Of a stretch of DNA of 29,626 nt, positions 15,250 to 23,146 are shown piece by piece. Position 1 is the stretch's first letter, and every line of letters starts with the position of its first letter. Both the position numbers and the translations under genes were made by a program. Below the pieces are notes generated by a model. It worked only from the letters and a program-made list of their open reading frames with translations. It had not been told where the DNA came from and did not search any database. This stretch comes from Robiginitomaculum sp. (GTDB lineage Bacteria; Pseudomonadota; Alphaproteobacteria; Caulobacterales; Maricaulaceae): positions 1-29,626 of the forward strand of contig JAKIUV010000026.1 in the NCBI GenBank assembly GCA_021647375.1. Reading direction: 5' to 3'.

Positions 15250-16509
15250 TTGCCCGTAAATTCCCTCAAAAAAACCAGCCTATTTTCGGTAATGGTTCTA
15301 ATCCTAACTGGATGTTCTCAGGCTGAAACCAACACTGCGTCAGATCCTGCGGCAAGTCCTGCTCTCAATGCTAAAACCATACATGAGAACACCCTTGTTC
15401 TGGATAGCCATATTGATCTTGAACTTGGCTTAATTGCAGACGATATGGATCCTTGGTCCAGTGGCAAAACCCTTACGGACTTGGAAAAAATGAAAGCTGG
15501 CGGTATGGACGGGGCTTTCTTAATCGTTTTTTCCCCCCAAGGCGACGATACAAGTGAAGGTATCGCAAAGGCTGCTGACATTGCTGAGACCCGGTACAAC
15601 GCCATAAAGCGCCTCACTGAGAAACACGCAGATAAAATCGAGTTAGCCCTTAGCGCTGATGACACAAGGCGCATTCACAAAACGGGTAAACGTATAGCCT
15701 TAATCGGACTAGAAAACGCTTACCCTCTAGGCAATTCCGTTGATGATGTAAGCATGTGGTTCAAACGTGGTGTGCGCTATATAGGTATCACCCATGTTGG
15801 TCATAACCAATTTGGTGACAGCTCAAACCCAAGCTATAAAAAAGGCGAGACCCTCAGCTTGCACGGCGGCCTCTCACCGCTGGGCAAAGACTTAATAGCG
15901 ACAATGAATGCGGTTGGTTTAATTGTTGATGTCTCCCATGCTAGCAAGTCAACGATGATGCAGGCTATTACGCTTTCCAAAACACCCGTAATTGCCTCGC
16001 ATTCTGGCGCGCGGGCCGTGTCGGATAATGTTAGAAATTTAGACGACGAGCAGTTACGGGCTTTAGCAAAAACAGGCGGTGTTATCCAAATCGTTGCTTA
16101 CGGCCCGTATCTGAAAGACCTCACACCCGCGCAACAAGCCTTTAAGGACAAGGTGCGAAAAGAAATGGGACTGGAAGACGATATGGCATTTTTATCTATG
16201 GATGCAAAAACCGAAGACCTGTACGATTTCAAAATGAAGGATGTCAGCAAGTTATCACCGCCTGCCAATATATCCGACCTCGTAGACCATATCGACCATG
16301 TGGTGAAAACGGTTGGTGTAGACTATGTCGGCATCTCGTCTGATTTTGACGGCGGTGGTAAAATACCAGGCTGGATGGACGCCTCCGAAACCATGAATGT
16401 CACCGAAGAATTGGTGAAACGCGGTTATAGCCAAGAAGATATAGACAAAATATGGGGCGGGAATTTGCTCCGTGTTTTAGAGACCGTACAAGAATATGCG
16501 CACGAATAG
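15250..16509 (+). CDS. M19 family (renal-type) dipeptidase, lipoprotein
   Basis: M19 metallopeptidases cleave dipeptides, including ones with a D-residue at the C-terminal position. The protein has 419 residues and a lipobox ILTGC (Cys22). Zinc-site motifs are in the family order: DSHIDLE, the bridging ENAYPLG, DVSHAS, IASHSGARAV and ISSDFDGGG. The start is TTG 15250, supported by GGAGA about five bases upstream and by the signal peptide that begins there; no in-frame ATG precedes the signal. A 62-base gap separates it from namZ. Being extracytoplasmic, it could cut L-Ala-D-Glu, D-Ala-D-Ala or other dipeptides from stem peptides before uptake. The true substrate is not readable. Confidence 0.88.
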   Translation: MPVNSLKKTSLFSVMVLILTGCSQAETNTASDPAASPALNAKTIHENTLVLDSHIDLELGLIADDMDPWSSGKTLTDLEKMKAGGMDGAFLIVFSPQGDDTSEGIAKAADIAETRYNAIKRLTEKHADKIELALSADDTRRIHKTGKRIALIGLENAYPLGNSVDDVSMWFKRGVRYIGITHVGHNQFGDSSNPSYKKGETLSLHGGLSPLGKDLIATMNAVGLIVDVSHASKSTMMQAITLSKTPVIASHSGARAVSDNVRNLDDEQLRALAKTGGVIQIVAYGPYLKDLTPAQQAFKDKVRKEMGLEDDMAFLSMDAKTEDLYDFKMKDVSKLSPPANISDLVDHIDHVVKTVGVDYVGISSDFDGGGKIPGWMDASETMNVTEELVKRGYSQEDIDKIWGGNLLRVLETVQEYAHE

Positions 16510-16533
16510 TTCGCTTTAGAATAAAGTATTTTT

Positions 16534-17811
16534 ATGAACCACTTTCAATACAAACAAGGGCAATTATGGGCGGAAAATGTTCCACTGGTCGAAATTGCTC
16601 AAAGTGTCGGCACCCCTGTATATGTTTACAGTGCTGCTACATTCACCAGACACTTTAACGCATTTACTAATGCGTCAGCAGGTATGGATCATTTGATTGC
16701 ATATTCTGTGAAAGCCAATTCCAATCTTGCAATACTAACGCTATTGGCAAAATTAGGTGCGGGCGCCGATGTTGTGAGCGGCGGGGAGCTAGAGCGGGCT
16801 TTGCGAGCCGGTATTGCGCCTGACAAAATCGTATTTTCAGGTGTCGGTAAATCCAAAGATGAAATGCGGGCGGCACTCGCTTGCAATCAAGGGGGCGGTA
16901 TTTACCAGTTCAATGTCGAATCTGTTTCAGAGTTAATCGCCCTTAGTGAAGTGGCCACAGATATGGGCACGACGGCACCTGTTGCCCTGCGCATTAACCC
17001 CGATGTTAACGCCGGGGGTCACGAGAAAATATCCACTGGCAATGCGGAGAACAAATTTGGCATAGACATCACATTGGCCAGAGCCGCCTATGCAAAAATT
17101 CGCGAATTACCAAGCCTAAAAGTTACAGGTGTTGATATGCATATTGGCAGTCAGATCAATACTCTGGCTCCCTTTGAAAAGGCTATGGATAAGATATTAG
17201 ACTTAGTCAAAGTGCTACGTACCGATGGACACACCGTTAAAAATTACGATGTCGGCGGCGGGCTAGGCATTTGCTATGATGAAGATACGGACAAACCGCC
17301 ATTACCAGCAGATTACGGAGATATGGTGAAGCGGAAGACCAAAGGCCATGACCTAAAAATTATCTTTGAACCCGGACGGGCTATTGCAGGCAATGCAGGT
17401 ATATTGCTCTCGAAGGTCCGATATATTAAATCAGGCGGTGCGCGCAATTTTCTAATTTTAGACGCCGCTATGAACGATTTAATTCGTCCCGCTCTTTACG
17501 GCGCTAACCATGTGATCGAACCTGTGCGTAAAAAATCTGAAACGAGCGAAATTATTGCCTATGATGTTGTAGGCCCCGTCTGCGAAACCGGAGATACGTT
17601 CACAAAAATGCGGGAAATGCCCAAAATGCAAGAAGGGGATTTGGTCGCTATCCGTTCGGCTGGTGCCTACGGCGCGGTGCAGTCTAGTGAGTATAACACA
17701 CGTCCTCAGGTGCCCGAAGTTCTGGTAAGCGGCGATCAATATGCCGTGATCAGAAAGCGCCCAAGCATTCAAGATATTCTGGACAGAGAAGACGTTCCAA
17801 ACTGGATTTAA
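16534..17811 (+). CDS. lysA: Diaminopimelate decarboxylase LysA
   Basis: LysA decarboxylates meso-diaminopimelate to L-lysine with PLP in the cytoplasm. It has 425 residues (usual about 420). PLP is bound by Lys60 in YSVKANSN. HIGSQI, the phosphate-binding GGGLGI, the EPGR segment and the dimer-interface GPVCETGD with Cys350 are present. The C-terminus ends PNWI, like alphaproteobacterial LysA. It sits 24 bases after the M19 dipeptidase and 18 before the DUF819 gene, inside a run of muropeptide-degrading genes. A catabolic or salvage role, turning DAP from imported stem peptides into lysine, is therefore likely, in addition to or instead of biosynthesis. Other group IV decarboxylases (ornithine/arginine) are less likely given the CETGD segment. 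Confidence 0.9.
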   Translation: MNHFQYKQGQLWAENVPLVEIAQSVGTPVYVYSAATFTRHFNAFTNASAGMDHLIAYSVKANSNLAILTLLAKLGAGADVVSGGELERALRAGIAPDKIVFSGVGKSKDEMRAALACNQGGGIYQFNVESVSELIALSEVATDMGTTAPVALRINPDVNAGGHEKISTGNAENKFGIDITLARAAYAKIRELPSLKVTGVDMHIGSQINTLAPFEKAMDKILDLVKVLRTDGHTVKNYDVGGGLGICYDEDTDKPPLPADYGDMVKRKTKGHDLKIIFEPGRAIAGNAGILLSKVRYIKSGGARNFLILDAAMNDLIRPALYGANHVIEPVRKKSETSEIIAYDVVGPVCETGDTFTKMREMPKMQEGDLVAIRSAGAYGAVQSSEYNTRPQVPEVLVSGDQYAVIRKRPSIQDILDREDVPNWI

Positions 17812-17829
17812 CATAAGAAAGATTGAATT

Positions 17830-18993
17830 ATGATTACAAGCGGATTTGCCTATCTTGCAGTTTTATTTGCCATTAGCGGCCTTATCGGCTTGCTCGACAG
17901 TACGAATAAATATCGGATTTTCAAATATATTCCCGGCATCGTTATTCTGTATTTCTTGGTCATGTTGCTCTCAACCTTTGGGTTTTGGGAAAAAACCGAT
18001 AGCGTAAATGCTACTTATAAGGCGGTGAAAGGCAATCTTCTGCCGTCGATGATTTTCTTGCTTTTGCTTAAGGGCGACATAAGGCAGATCGCCGCGCTGG
18101 GGCCGAAAATGATTTTGGCGTTTATTACGGCAAGTGTTAGTATTGGCATCGGGGTAATCATTACATTCTTGGCCCTAAAGACTTGGCTACCGGAAAGTGC
18201 ATGGATGACATTTGCTGCGCTTAGCGGTAGCTGGATGGGCGGCACAGGCAATATGGTTGCGGTACAAGGCGCACTCAACATTCCAGATGCCAGCATGGGC
18301 TATACACTGCTCATTGATTCCATTGATTATGCGGTGTGGGTGATGTTGTTGTTGGCATTTGTGCCGCTGGCACCGCAATTCAATAAATGGACAAAGAGCA
18401 ACACCAAATTAATAGATGAGGTTAGTGCGCGAATTGAGGCCAAAGCACAAAACCCAAATGCAAAAATTGACGCTGGGAGTTTGATGTTTTTAATCGGGCT
18501 TGGCTTGGCAGCATCAGCATTGGCACAATACTTAGCCGGATATTTTCCTGCCAGTGATTTCTTTTCGCAAACAACTTGGACGGTGCTTATTGTCACTATA
18601 TTTGGCGCGCTTGGCGCCATGACTAAATTGGGCGGGATTGCAGGGTCAATGGAATTAGGTAATGTGCTTTTATACGGCATTGTTGCCTTGATAGCATCAC
18701 GGGCAAATTTTGCGGAACTGACGCAAGCGCCCTTGTTTATACTGGCTGGCTTTATGATATTGTTCATACACGGCGCAATTATGCTCATCGCCGCAAAATT
18801 GTTTAAGCTGGATTTATTTTCGTGCGGTGTTGCTTCACTGGCTAATGTCGGCGGTGTTGCTTCGGCACCTATACTTGCGGCGGCTTATTCCCGTGCGCTT
18901 ATACCTATTGGCGTGCTTATGGCTATGCTCGGTTATATTATCGGGACAGGCGGCGGCCTGCTGATCGGGAAAATATTACTGTCTTTATCGTGA
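17830..18993 (+). CDS. DUF819 (YjcL-type) integral membrane protein, putative transporter
   Basis: This 387-residue protein is almost entirely hydrophobic, with roughly ten membrane segments. It has conserved glycine-rich stretches, such as ALSGSWMGGTGNMVAVQGAL and CGVASLANVGGVASAPILAA, that look like the two inverted halves of a secondary transporter. It matches my recollection of the DUF819/YjcL family, which has no established substrate and resembles sodium-coupled carboxylate or glutamate carriers. It lies between lysA and the NlpC/P60 gene (18 and 7 bases). The neighbours suggest uptake of stem-peptide products (dipeptides, tripeptides, DAP or glutamate) or export of lysine. Confidence 0.8.
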   Translation: MITSGFAYLAVLFAISGLIGLLDSTNKYRIFKYIPGIVILYFLVMLLSTFGFWEKTDSVNATYKAVKGNLLPSMIFLLLLKGDIRQIAALGPKMILAFITASVSIGIGVIITFLALKTWLPESAWMTFAALSGSWMGGTGNMVAVQGALNIPDASMGYTLLIDSIDYAVWVMLLLAFVPLAPQFNKWTKSNTKLIDEVSARIEAKAQNPNAKIDAGSLMFLIGLGLAASALAQYLAGYFPASDFFSQTTWTVLIVTIFGALGAMTKLGGIAGSMELGNVLLYGIVALIASRANFAELTQAPLFILAGFMILFIHGAIMLIAAKLFKLDLFSCGVASLANVGGVASAPILAAAYSRALIPIGVLMAMLGYIIGTGGGLLIGKILLSLS

Positions 18994-19000
18994 GGGTATT

Positions 19001-20413
19001 ATGAAAACTAAAACTATCTTGCTTTGCGCCGTCGTCTCGGTTTTTATCATCGGATGCGAAAAACCATCCGTGCAAAACCCTGCGACGGATTTGGGTTTTT
19101 CTGATCCATTTATCTCGGATGTTATCGGCGTGAACGAAAAGCATTTATCGCCAGAGCATTGGATAAAACCGGGTATGAGCAAAACCATAATGAGCGGCGC
19201 AGAAATTCAAATCTTTAATGCGAAGAATATAACTGCGGACCCCACACTTTATGACATAAGCACTGTGCCTGACACACTGACGCAAATAGAACTTACGGCG
19301 CGCATTCGCTCCATCAGCAAAGTGCCAAAATATCCCCGAATTTATACGGACGAAACCCCTGTAAATGACGCGGACTTTCTGCGCTATGAAACCGCGCTAA
19401 ATTTAGAAAGCGTCCAAGACATAAACCCGGTGAAATTTGCCCTAACCGTGCGCCGGACATCTATTCGCACTTACCCGACACACGACCTTTTATTTAGTGA
19501 AGATGCTGGCGACCGTGACATTGAAAGGTTCCAAGAAAGTGTGCTGTTTCCCGGCGATGCGCTTGCCGTCCTACACACCAGCACAGACGGGCAATGGGCG
19601 CTTGTCCAGTCCTTTAACTATATTGCATGGGTGCCGTTGGTTGACATTGCTATTGGCGCGCGCGAACAGGTTTTAGACTACGGTAAGACGGATAAATTTC
19701 TTGTCATCACAGGCGATAAAGTCGAGACAGTTTTTAATCCGGAAGTGCCGGACGTTTCAGAACTACAACTTGATATGGGCATAAAATTACCTCTATCACG
19801 GCCAAAAGAACTGCAACATAATCTCTACGGCCAGAATCCTTATCTAAGCCATATGGTTTTGTTGCCCGTGCGCAAAGCCGATGGCAGTTTAGATTTTAAA
19901 CACGCACTCATCCAGCGCAAGGAAGATGTCCATGTGGGCTATTTGCCATTCACCCAAGAAAACATAATCAAACAATCGTTTAAATTTTTAGGGGAGCGCT
20001 ATGGCTGGGGCCACCGCTTTAACGGGCGTGATTGCACTGGGTTTGTGGCTGAGATATATAAAAGTTTCGGCATTCAATTGCCGCGTAATTCCGGCGACCA
20101 AGGCCGCAGCGAAATCGGTATCAATACCCGCTACGAGAAGGACGCACCGCGCGCAGATAAAATTGAAAGATTGGAGCGCGGACAACCCGGTGATCTCATC
20201 TATATTCCGGGGCATGTAATGATGCTTTTAGGGCAATCTGATGGCCAGTCTTTTGTCATACACGACGTACACGGCCTAGGCTATATGAAGCAAGACGGCA
20301 CACTTTATAAAGGCACCCTTAACGGCGTTTCCGTCACCCCGGTAGCGCCCTTGCAATCTAACAAAGACTATAGCTATCTTGACCGTGCATCGACCATTAA
20401 AACCGTAAAATAA
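19001..20413 (+). CDS. NlpC/P60 endopeptidase lipoprotein with SH3-like domains
   Basis: Relatives such as B. subtilis YkfC cut gamma-D-Glu-meso-DAP bonds of stem peptides. The 470-residue protein has a lipobox IIGC (Cys19) and a helical N-terminal region of the NLPC_P60-stabilising kind. Two SH3-like modules span roughly 140-330 (RRTSIRTYPTH, WALVQSFNYIAWVPL). A C-terminal NlpC/P60 domain follows, with nucleophile Cys345 (GRDCTGFV), His405 (PGHVMMLLG) and a third polar residue around His421/His424 (HDVHG). The layout fits YkfC-like enzymes that need a free N-terminal L-Ala, consistent with the amidase encoded upstream. The epimerase follows after 17 bases, as ykfC and ykfB sit together in Bacillus. 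Confidence 0.87.
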   Translation: MKTKTILLCAVVSVFIIGCEKPSVQNPATDLGFSDPFISDVIGVNEKHLSPEHWIKPGMSKTIMSGAEIQIFNAKNITADPTLYDISTVPDTLTQIELTARIRSISKVPKYPRIYTDETPVNDADFLRYETALNLESVQDINPVKFALTVRRTSIRTYPTHDLLFSEDAGDRDIERFQESVLFPGDALAVLHTSTDGQWALVQSFNYIAWVPLVDIAIGAREQVLDYGKTDKFLVITGDKVETVFNPEVPDVSELQLDMGIKLPLSRPKELQHNLYGQNPYLSHMVLLPVRKADGSLDFKHALIQRKEDVHVGYLPFTQENIIKQSFKFLGERYGWGHRFNGRDCTGFVAEIYKSFGIQLPRNSGDQGRSEIGINTRYEKDAPRADKIERLERGQPGDLIYIPGHVMMLLGQSDGQSFVIHDVHGLGYMKQDGTLYKGTLNGVSVTPVAPLQSNKDYSYLDRASTIKTVK

Positions 20414-20430
20414 CTGGAAAATATCAGCAC

Positions 20431-21528
20431 ATGAAAATAACCGGATTTAAACTTGCCAAACTTTGTGTGCCGCTCATCACACCGTTCAAAACGGCCCTGC
20501 GCACGGTCACGAAAATTGAAGATATTATCCTCTTGGTCGAAACCGATACAGGTAATATTGGCTACGGAGAAGCGCCGCCAACAGCTGTAATCACTGGGGA
20601 CACCCACGGCTCTATCATTGATGCTCTGCGTTACCACATTATGCCAGCCATTATCGGCATGGAGGTTTCTGATTTAAGCGCCATTACCAGCACGATACAA
20701 AGCGCGATTGTCCACAACACCAATGCGAAAGCTGCGGCTGAAATTGCCGTCTACGATCTAAGCGCCCAAGCACAAAACCAACCGCTTTATAAAATGCTCG
20801 GCGGCGGTTCGCCCGCCCTTTCTACGGATCTAACCATTAGTCTTGACGGGGTAGATAAAATGGTTGCCGATAGTCTGCTGGCAATTAAGCAAGGCTACAA
20901 AACTTTGAAAATAAAAGTCGGCAATAATATTGAGCTTGACATAAAACGCATTCGGGAAATCTACAAACACACCAAAGGCAGAGTTGGTCTCATACTGGAT
21001 GTTAACCAAGGCTGGAGTGCGGAGCAAACCGTCAAAGCTTTGGAGGCGTTGGAAGCGTCCGGCGTAAAACTTGACCTCATAGAGCAACCAGTTAAGGCTG
21101 ACGATATTGACGGAATGCAGTTTATCACACAGCGCGTCAGCACGCCTGTCATGGCGGACGAAAGCGCCTTTAATGCGGCTCAAGTGCGCGAATTGTTAGA
21201 GCGCAAAGCGTGCGACATTATCAATATTAAATTGATGAAAACCGGCGGTATATCAAACGCCATTAAAATAGCAAATATCGCAGAAGATTTTGGCGCAAAA
21301 TGTATGATCGGCTGCATGTTGGAAACATCTATTAGCGTTTCTGCTGCCGCCCATTTTGCCGCCGCCCATGCTGATATTATCACCCACATAGACCTCGACG
21401 GGCCAGTACTAGGCACTTTCGACCCGGTAGAGGGCGGCACCACATTTAACGGCCCTAAAATCACTCTGGGGGACGGACCCGGACTAGGTATTCGCGCTAT
21501 TAAAAATTTACAATATATAGAAGGATAA
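20431..21528 (+). CDS. ycjG: L-Ala-D/L-Glu dipeptide epimerase (enolase superfamily)
   Basis: The enzyme converts L-Ala-D-Glu, left after gamma-D-Glu-DAP cleavage, to L-Ala-L-Glu so ordinary dipeptidases can finish it. It has 365 residues. Catalytic elements are Lys160-x-Lys162 (LKIKVG), metal ligands Asp190 (DVNQGW), Glu218 (EQPV) and Asp243 (ADES), general base Lys267 (KLMKTGG), then CMLE and a DLDGP segment typical of dipeptide epimerases. The numbering agrees within one residue with the Bacillus Ala-Glu epimerase. There is no signal peptide, so it acts in the cytoplasm, which implies that dipeptides reach it through an inner-membrane carrier. It is followed after 3 bases by the D-aminoacylase gene. 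Other dipeptide specificities exist in this family. Confidence 0.9.
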   Translation: MKITGFKLAKLCVPLITPFKTALRTVTKIEDIILLVETDTGNIGYGEAPPTAVITGDTHGSIIDALRYHIMPAIIGMEVSDLSAITSTIQSAIVHNTNAKAAAEIAVYDLSAQAQNQPLYKMLGGGSPALSTDLTISLDGVDKMVADSLLAIKQGYKTLKIKVGNNIELDIKRIREIYKHTKGRVGLILDVNQGWSAEQTVKALEALEASGVKLDLIEQPVKADDIDGMQFITQRVSTPVMADESAFNAAQVRELLERKACDIINIKLMKTGGISNAIKIANIAEDFGAKCMIGCMLETSISVSAAAHFAAAHADIITHIDLDGPVLGTFDPVEGGTTFNGPKITLGDGPGLGIRAIKNLQYIEG

Positions 21529-21531
21529 ACC

Positions 21532-23106
21532 ATGAGAAACATAGTTCAGTTTTTTGCCCTAATCGGGGTTTTTCTTCTCAGCGCTTGCACGGAAAAGCCA
21601 GAAATAAATGCGCCTGAAATAAACGCACCTGACTATACCCTAAAATACGATATTTATATCCAAGGGGGCACTCTTGTTGACGGAACGGGAGCTGCGCCTT
21701 TCACTGGCGATATGCTTACCATGGGCGAGCGTATTGTATATATTGGTAAGACGGACAAAACAAAGATTTCAGCCGCCACCGTCATTGATGCTTCAGGTAA
21801 AATCGTGACGCCCGGCTTTATCGATGCCCATTCCCACGGGGATCCTCTGGCCGATAATAATGACTTTATGCGCAGTTTTTTACGTCAAGGCGTCACAACT
21901 ATCGTCCTTGGTCAAGACGGCAGTAGCCCCAATGGTAAGCTAGCCTATGCTAGGTGGATTAAGGATGTTGGTGAGCGGGGCAGTGGCCCCAATATCGCGT
22001 CCCTCGTTGGGCACGGCTCTCTACGCACAATTTCCGGCGGCGGTGAGAAAGATAAAATCACCCCAGCAGAACAAGCCAAAATGGAAGCATTGCTGGTTGA
22101 GGCTTTGGAGCTTGGCGCTTACGGTATGAGTACGGGATTGGAATATATACCGGGACGTTATGCAGACACGCAAGAACTGAACGGGCTTGCCAAAATCATC
22201 GGGCGTTACGACAGCATAATCTCGTCCCATATTCGCTCCGAAGATGATGACAAAGTCGAGGCGGCAATCGCAGAAGTCATCGCTCAAGGCAAATATGCCA
22301 AAGTCAATGTTACCCATATCAAAGTAGTCTACGGCAAGACCCGCGCTCAAGGTGATGCAGTTTTGGAGCAAATTCGCACTGCGAGGGCAGGCGGCATGAC
22401 CGTAACGGCAGATGTTTATCCTTATCTGGCTAGCTACGGCTCGATGATATTTCTGTATCCGGAATGGGCCAAGCGCAAAAGCGAGTTTGAGCTTGCCGTT
22501 AAAACACGCCGTCCAGAGTTCGAAGCTTTCTTAAGAGCAAAAATCAAACGCCGTAATGGCGCAAATGCCATCTTAATATCAAAAGGTAAATATGCGGGGC
22601 AAACCTTGCAAGACGTCGCGGACAAGACGGGGAAAAGACCCGAACAATTGATAATAGATTTTGGCCATAGCGGCCCGTCGACAGCACATTTTATCATGAC
22701 AAAGAAAACACAAGACGCTTTCATAACCGCGCCAGATATATCGATTTCCTCAGATGGTAGCCCGACAATGCGCCACCCACGGTCTTTCGGATCATTCCCG
22801 AAAGTTATCGAAGACTATGTAGTGCGCGATAAATTGATGCCCATTGAACTGGCTATACATAAAATGTCTGGCCTAACGGCGCAAACCTTCGGCATTAAAT
22901 CACGCGGCGTTTTAAAGCCTGGCATGGCGGCGGATGTCTTAGTGATAAATCTAGACGAAATTGCAGCTGGTACAGGGTGGTCAGACATTAATGCATTGCC
23001 GTCAGGTTTTGATGCGGTGATTGTCAACGGGCGCGCGACTGAAACGAAGGCAGGTACAGGCTTAGATGTTTATGGGCGGGTGCTTTTGAAAACGCGCGGG
23101 GATTAG
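21532..23106 (+). CDS. N-acyl-D-amino-acid deacylase family amidohydrolase, lipoprotein
   Basis: D-aminoacylases hydrolyse N-acyl-D-amino acids, and relatives cut dipeptides with D-residues. The protein has 524 residues and a lipobox LLSAC (Cys19). The amidohydrolase barrel starts with TPGFIDAHSHGDP (metal-binding His-x-His). It continues with GQDGSSPNG, GHGSLRT, a YGMSTGLEYIPGRYA segment, ISSHIRSEDD, VTHIKVV, and ISSDGSPTMRHPRSFG with the conserved Asp. A short tandem duplication in the linker after the lipobox gives PEINAPEINAP. It ends the eight-gene run. Position suggests release of D-amino acids (D-Ala, D-Glu) or cleavage of acyl-D-residues from muropeptides, but the family covers many substrates. 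Confidence 0.85.
   Translation: MRNIVQFFALIGVFLLSACTEKPEINAPEINAPDYTLKYDIYIQGGTLVDGTGAAPFTGDMLTMGERIVYIGKTDKTKISAATVIDASGKIVTPGFIDAHSHGDPLADNNDFMRSFLRQGVTTIVLGQDGSSPNGKLAYARWIKDVGERGSGPNIASLVGHGSLRTISGGGEKDKITPAEQAKMEALLVEALELGAYGMSTGLEYIPGRYADTQELNGLAKIIGRYDSIISSHIRSEDDDKVEAAIAEVIAQGKYAKVNVTHIKVVYGKTRAQGDAVLEQIRTARAGGMTVTADVYPYLASYGSMIFLYPEWAKRKSEFELAVKTRRPEFEAFLRAKIKRRNGANAILISKGKYAGQTLQDVADKTGKRPEQLIIDFGHSGPSTAHFIMTKKTQDAFITAPDISISSDGSPTMRHPRSFGSFPKVIEDYVVRDKLMPIELAIHKMSGLTAQTFGIKSRGVLKPGMAADVLVINLDEIAAGTGWSDINALPSGFDAVIVNGRATETKAGTGLDVYGRVLLKTRGD
21601..21630 (+). repeat. 15-base tandem duplication in the lipoprotein linker
   Basis: The unit GAAATAAATGCGCCT is followed by GAAATAAACGCACCT, 13 of 15 bases identical. 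It keeps the frame and doubles the peptide EINAP just after the lipid-anchored Cys of the D-aminoacylase. This is probably neutral linker expansion. Confidence 0.7.
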
Positions 23107-23146
23107 CCGAGTGAGGTTTGGATAGACACGATAAACCTGCCTAATC
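23101..23146. terminator. Possible bidirectional stem between convergent genes
   Basis: Nested inverted repeats GATTAG/CTAATC (23101-23106 with 23141-23146) and AGGTTT/AAACCT (23114-23119 with 23133-23138) span the gap between the D-aminoacylase and namZ copy 2. The outer arms contain both stop codons. There is no T-run, so it is at best a weak terminator. Confidence 0.3.
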
